A stretch of DNA of 9,396 nucleotides from Cellvibrio sp. (lineage in GTDB: Bacteria; Pseudomonadota; Gammaproteobacteria; Pseudomonadales; Cellvibrionaceae): contig JAJQJO010000125.1 of NCBI GenBank assembly GCA_021323495.1, positions 1 through 9,396 of the forward strand. Reading direction: 5' to 3'. The notes beneath the pieces were generated by a model. That model did no database searches. It was given only the letters and a program-made list of their open reading frames with translations, and was not told the origin of the DNA. Of the stretch, positions 7,091 through 9,396 are shown piece by piece. Position numbers and translations under genes: made by a program. The number at the start of each line of letters is the position of its first letter. Within the stretch, counting starts at the first letter, position 1.

Positions 7091-7131
7091 AAACCGGTAA
7101 AAAATGTGCGCATTTAAATTACCGGGTTTTT
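7091..7131 (+). terminator. terminator-like hairpin between oriC and the rpmH promoter
   Basis: AAACCGGTAA (7091-7100) pairs with TTACCGGGTTT (7119-7129) through one bulged G. Inside it, AAATG and CATTT form a further 5 bp around the loop TGCG. A run of five T (7127-7131) closes the plus-strand side. It would stop plus-strand transcription leaving oriC, 24 bp before the rpmH -35 element. It might instead be only an origin secondary structure. Confidence 0.45.
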
Positions 7132-7154
7132 GTAGATTATTTGTTCAAAATTAT

Positions 7155-7183
7155 TTGCTTTAGCCGCCTGCATTCTTTAGAAT
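7155..7183 (+). promoter_or_regulatory. sigma-70 promoter of rpmH
   Basis: TTGCTT (7155-7160), a 17-base spacer and TAGAAT (7178-7183) make a good sigma-70 promoter. The GC-rich discriminator CCCGCCT just downstream is typical of growth-rate and ppGpp-controlled ribosomal promoters. The expected transcript starts near 7190, about 49 bases before the rpmH ATG, and probably also serves rnpA-yidD-yidC. Confidence 0.65.
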
Positions 7184-7238
7184 CCCGCCTCTTTTCGCAC
7201 GTCGTGTGAATTAACTCAGGATTTTTAACAGGCTTATC

Positions 7239-7376
7239 ATGAAAAGAACATTCCAACCCAGCAATCTGAAACGCGTTCGCAACCACGGTTTCCGTGCTCG
7301 TATGGCTACTAAAGGTGGTCGTTTGGTATTGGCTCGTCGTCGCGCCAAAGGCCGTGCAGAGCTGACTCGCGTTTAA
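7239..7376 (+). CDS. rpmH: 50S ribosomal protein L34
   Basis: Small, very basic protein of the large ribosomal subunit. The 45-aa product begins MKRTFQPSNLKRVRNHGFRA and continues with RMATKGGRLVLARRRAKGR, the family's diagnostic sequence at nearly full identity to pseudomonad L34; the usual length is 44-46. An AGG six bases before the ATG is the ribosome site. It is the first gene of the rightward cluster, just after a strong promoter, and is followed by 106 bp before rnpA that contain the inverted-repeat element. The C-terminal AELTRV is slightly longer than in Pseudomonas. Confidence 0.97.
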   Translation: MKRTFQPSNLKRVRNHGFRARMATKGGRLVLARRRAKGRAELTRV

Positions 7377-7396
7377 TCGCACCGCTTATTGGTTCA

Positions 7397-7517
7397 CTAG
7401 CAGTTTGTTGAAATTTGTTATTGGCAAACGTGAGACGAAAGTAGTCGATAACGATCCTTCCTAGACTATTTTTAGCGCACGTATGCCAGCCAAAATAGAA
7501 TTTCAACAGTCTGCTAG
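7397..7517. repeat. inverted-repeat element with CTAG flanks (MITE-like) spanning the rnpA start
   Basis: CAGTTTGTTGAAATT (7401-7415) is mirrored by AATTTCAACAGTCTG (7499-7513), and both are bounded by CTAG (7397-7400 and 7514-7517). Including flanks, 18 of 21 positions (7396-7416 against 7498-7518) pair as Watson-Crick, two as G-U, with one mismatch. The inside pairs further (ACGTG at 7428 with CACGT at 7478; TTGGC at 7421 with GCCAA at 7489). A 113-bp body with terminal inverted repeats and a 4-bp CTAG repeat resembles a miniature transposable element with target duplication. CTAG is palindromic, so the duplication cannot be proven. As RNA it would be a long hairpin with the rnpA ATG in an internal loop. 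No second copy was noticed in the window. Confidence 0.5.
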
Positions 7518-8004
7518 TTCGAATCAACCCCAAAGCGATTCCCGTTTTGGCTCAGATTCCAGCTCCGCATCTTTCCGTTTTACCAAATCCTTGCGTTTAC
7601 TCTGTGCTGCTGATTTCAAACCTGTGTTTGATGATGCCCCCTTTCGCGCCTCGCACCAGTATTTTTTGATCCTTGCCCGTCTGAGCCAAAACTCCCAAGG
7701 ACGTTTAGGTTTAGTGATGGCCAAAAAACACATGAAGCTGGCAGTAGAGCGCAATCGCATGAAACGATTGATTCGCGAAAGCTTTCGTCTGCACCAGCAG
7801 GATTTTGCCGGGCTGGATATTGTGGTGTTATCGCGCAAAGGGATGGATAGCCTGCCGAATAGCGAATTTATCCAACAATTAAACCAACAATGGCAGCGAA
7901 TTTTCAAAAAAGTGCGCCATCATCGGTTAACATCGCAGGCGCAAACACCGGGGTCAAACCAAAAGGCAAGCGTAGATGCTAAAGCGACTGATCAAGAGCG
8001 GTAA
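7483..8004 (+). CDS. rnpA: ribonuclease P protein component
   Basis: Protein cofactor of RNase P, which helps the catalytic RNA process the 5' ends of tRNA precursors. The core shows FRFTKSLRLL (31-40) with DFKPVFD, then GRLGLVMAKKHMKLA and the RNR signature AVERNRMKRLIRESFR (87-102), then LDIVVLSRKG (111-120). At 173 aa it is long for the family (about 120-135). There is a Ser/Gln-rich N-terminal extension of about 27-30 residues and a polar C-terminal tail after about 146. ATG 7483 has no clear Shine-Dalgarno. An in-frame TAG lies at 7462, and the next candidate (TTG 7591) is already inside the conserved core. The start and first 11 codons lie inside the inverted-repeat element. Its end overlaps yidD by 29 bases. 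Confidence 0.92.
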   Translation: MPAKIEFQQSASSNQPQSDSRFGSDSSSASFRFTKSLRLLCAADFKPVFDDAPFRASHQYFLILARLSQNSQGRLGLVMAKKHMKLAVERNRMKRLIRESFRLHQQDFAGLDIVVLSRKGMDSLPNSEFIQQLNQQWQRIFKKVRHHRLTSQAQTPGSNQKASVDAKATDQER

Positions 8005-8278
8005 TTCCGGTTTGGTCTGGCTTGCAGTCAAATTACTGCACGGCTATCGCTATTTGCTTAGCCCCTGGATTGGCAACCAATGTCGCTTTTATCCCAGCTG
8101 TTCCCATTACTCGGAAGAAGCGATTATGCGGCATGGTTTTTTTATCGGGTCTTATCTAACCTTGCGACGCCTACTAAAATGCCACCCCTGGCACGAAGGC
8201 GGCTTGGATCCGGTACCGGAATTGAACAAAACCTGTTGTTCTTCTATTCACTCACACACTACTGATGGCAGTCATTAA
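7976..8278 (+). CDS. yidD: membrane protein insertion efficiency factor YidD
   Basis: Small membrane-associated protein that aids YidC/Sec-dependent insertion of inner-membrane proteins. The 100-aa product has the family hallmarks: an amphipathic or weakly hydrophobic N-terminal helix (about 11-29), QCRFYPSCSHYSEEA (35-49) and LKCHPWHEGGLDPVP (67-81), with conserved Cys36, Cys42 and Cys69. The tail after residue 82 (KTCCSSIHSHTTDGSH) is variable. The ATG overlaps rnpA by 29 bases, with AAAAGG nine bases upstream inside rnpA. The stop is one base before the yidC ATG, so the three genes are probably co-transcribed and translationally coupled. Confidence 0.95.
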   Translation: MLKRLIKSGNSGLVWLAVKLLHGYRYLLSPWIGNQCRFYPSCSHYSEEAIMRHGFFIGSYLTLRRLLKCHPWHEGGLDPVPELNKTCCSSIHSHTTDGSH

Positions 8279-8279
8279 G

Positions 8280-9396
8280 ATGGATTGGCAAAAAAACCTA
8301 TTAATTGCAGCAATTCTCGCTACTCTATTGATGTTAGTAATTCGCTGGCATGAATATCAGGAACAACTACCCGCACAAACATCGGTAGCAACACAAAACT
8401 CAGTCACTAGTGCTATTCCAGCGACCACGTCTGTTACCAACAGTGATATTCCCACTGCCTCCAATAGTCTGCCTGAAGCTGAAAAAGCAACTCTGGCTTC
8501 AAACCAACTAATTACTGTAAAAACCGATAGTTTTGATCTGCTTATTAATCCTTTGGGGGGCGATATAGTGCAATTGGCACTGCCGCGTCATTTCCTGAAG
8601 TTGGATACCCCTGATCAACCTTTTGTATTGCTCGATAACCGTGACAATCACACTTATCTCGCTCAAAGCGGTTTGATCGGCGCCAATGGCACCGATACTG
8701 CACAAGGTCGTCCTTTATTTAGCAGCGAAAAAACACAATACACCCTCGCGGAAGGTGAAAAAGAATTAGTGGTTGACCTGAGCTTGCAACAGGGCGAAGT
8801 CAAAATCACCAAACGCTATACCTTTACCCGCGGCGACTACCTGATCAATATCGAATACCTGATCGACAACAAAAGCACCAATACCTGGTCTGCCCAGCTT
8901 TACGGCCAAATCAAACGTGACAGCCAAAATTTTGTAAAAGTCAGCGCCTTGGAAATGAATCCCTTCCTTGGCGCAGCAATTACCACTACCGACGAAAAAT
9001 ACAAAAAAGTCACCTTCGCCGATATGGCTGAAAAAGAAGAGAAGACCAGTGTTCAAGGTGGCTGGGTAGCGATGGTGCAGCACTACTTCATTAGTGCCTG
9101 GATTCCTGATGCAGCCAGCCAAAACACCTATCACTTACGTAAGTTGGGTGACAATGACCTCTACTTGATGGGCTTCACCGGCAAAGTTAACGAAGTAGCT
9201 CCTGGAACCCAGGGTAGTATTAATGCCAATTTTTATGCAGGCCCCAAAGATACCGAGCGTTTGGAGCAAATATCTCCCTACCTCGACCTCACCGTGGACT
9301 ACGGCTGGTTATGGTGGGTAGCCAAGCCACTGTTCTGGGTACTTAAATTTATCCACAATCTGGTTGGCAACTGGGGCTTGGCGATTATCGGCCTGA
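8280..9396 (+). CDS. yidC: membrane protein insertase YidC (partial, 3' end outside window)
   Basis: Inner-membrane insertase/chaperone acting alone or with SecYEG. Only the first 372 codons are present; the frame is open to the right edge and about 170-190 residues are probably missing, including most of the conserved insertase core. TM1 is NLLIAAILATLLMLVI (6-21). A Thr/Ser-rich linker follows (about 30-65), then the large periplasmic beta-domain of Gram-negative YidC (about 70-335; INPLGGDIVQLALP, YTFTRGDYLINIEY, GGWVAMVQHYF, AWIPD, YAGPK). The amphipathic segment and start of TM2 are visible at the end (DYGWLWWVAKPLFWVL, then HNLVGNWGLAII). The ATG follows the yidD stop by one base, with no strong ribosome site of its own, suggesting coupling. 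Confidence 0.97.
   Translation, partial: MDWQKNLLIAAILATLLMLVIRWHEYQEQLPAQTSVATQNSVTSAIPATTSVTNSDIPTASNSLPEAEKATLASNQLITVKTDSFDLLINPLGGDIVQLALPRHFLKLDTPDQPFVLLDNRDNHTYLAQSGLIGANGTDTAQGRPLFSSEKTQYTLAEGEKELVVDLSLQQGEVKITKRYTFTRGDYLINIEYLIDNKSTNTWSAQLYGQIKRDSQNFVKVSALEMNPFLGAAITTTDEKYKKVTFADMAEKEEKTSVQGGWVAMVQHYFISAWIPDAASQNTYHLRKLGDNDLYLMGFTGKVNEVAPGTQGSINANFYAGPKDTERLEQISPYLDLTVDYGWLWWVAKPLFWVLKFIHNLVGNWGLAIIGL
9349..9357 (+). promoter_or_regulatory. perfect DnaA-box sequence inside yidC
   Basis: TTATCCACA occurs within the codons for Phe-Ile-His-Asn of yidC, 2.3 kb from the nearest perfect oriC box. It could titrate DnaA, but may equally be a chance result of protein sequence and codon use. 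Confidence 0.3.

Larger units (their letters stand above)
6765..7238. other. oriC: chromosomal replication origin (oriC), dnaA-rpmH spacer
   Basis: This 474-bp gene-free spacer lies between divergent dnaA and rpmH, where oriC maps in Pseudomonas. It holds two perfect DnaA boxes in opposite orientation (6916, 7050), three one-mismatch boxes (6855, 7032, 7062) and AT-rich tracts (about 6928-6995, 7014-7040, 7059-7080 and 7128-7160) that could be the unwinding element. It also holds a 12-bp direct repeat, an imperfect hairpin (7091-7129) and the rpmH promoter. Reading every line, I find no GATC, so E. coli-style Dam/SeqA control is not indicated. The unwinding site cannot be fixed from sequence alone; the tract 7059-7080 beside the 7050 box is one candidate. 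Confidence 0.88.

Noticed and set aside
7137..7382. 81-codon minus-strand frame covering rpmH and its promoter
   Set aside because: Fully antisense to rpmH and its sigma-70 promoter, with no motif. rpmH itself is certain.
7524..7907. 127-codon minus-strand frame opposite rnpA
   Set aside because: Shadow of the conserved RnpA core; Arg/Ser/Lys-rich with no family resemblance.
8766..9134. 122-codon minus-strand frame opposite yidC
   Set aside because: Shadow of the YidC periplasmic domain, which is clearly coding on the plus strand.
1..9396. CRISPR arrays, complete insertion sequences, phage genes, tRNA/rRNA genes or an accessory defence system
   Set aside because: None is visible. Apart from the short inverted-repeat element at rnpA, the window is core origin-region DNA.

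Overview
The window is the replication-origin neighbourhood of a gammaproteobacterial chromosome. It shows the classic pseudomonad-type arrangement: dnaA-dnaN-recF-gyrB on the minus strand and rpmH-rnpA-yidD-yidC on the plus strand, diverging from a non-coding, AT-rich spacer with DnaA boxes (oriC). Protein character (Pseudomonas-like DnaA and RecF, the long gammaproteobacterial GyrB) fits the Pseudomonadales/Cellvibrionales side of the class. Cellvibrio or a relative is my best guess, from general resemblance only. All recognised genes point away from the origin, so they are co-directional with replication.

Layout. 1-188: a small basic hypothetical protein (minus). 189-372: spacer with the gyrB terminator. 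373-2793 gyrB, 2874-3971 recF, 4005-5108 dnaN and 5193-6764 dnaA (TTG start), all minus. 6765-7238: oriC spacer with two perfect and three relaxed DnaA boxes, a 12-bp direct repeat, a terminator-like hairpin and the rpmH promoter. 7239-7376 rpmH (45 aa), 7483-8004 rnpA, 7976-8278 yidD and 8280-9396 yidC (runs off the right edge), all plus.

How the genes work together. DnaA opens oriC, DnaN is the polymerase clamp, RecF loads RecA at gaps, and GyrB powers negative supercoiling. On the other side, L34 is a ribosomal protein, RnpA is the protein subunit of RNase P, and YidD and YidC act in inner-membrane protein insertion.

There is no sign of a novel multi-gene system; the gene content is core. 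The interest lies in non-coding or overlapping signals. (1) Two ParB-binding parS sites are embedded in the recF coding sequence, both read as Phe-His-Val-Glu. (2) A ~113-bp inverted-repeat element flanked by CTAG spans the rnpA start and supplies the only usable start codon of an N-terminally extended RnpA. (3) A perfect 10-bp hairpin carries the dnaN stop codon in its loop, just upstream of a recF start with a poor ribosome site. (4) The oriC spacer contains no GATC site.
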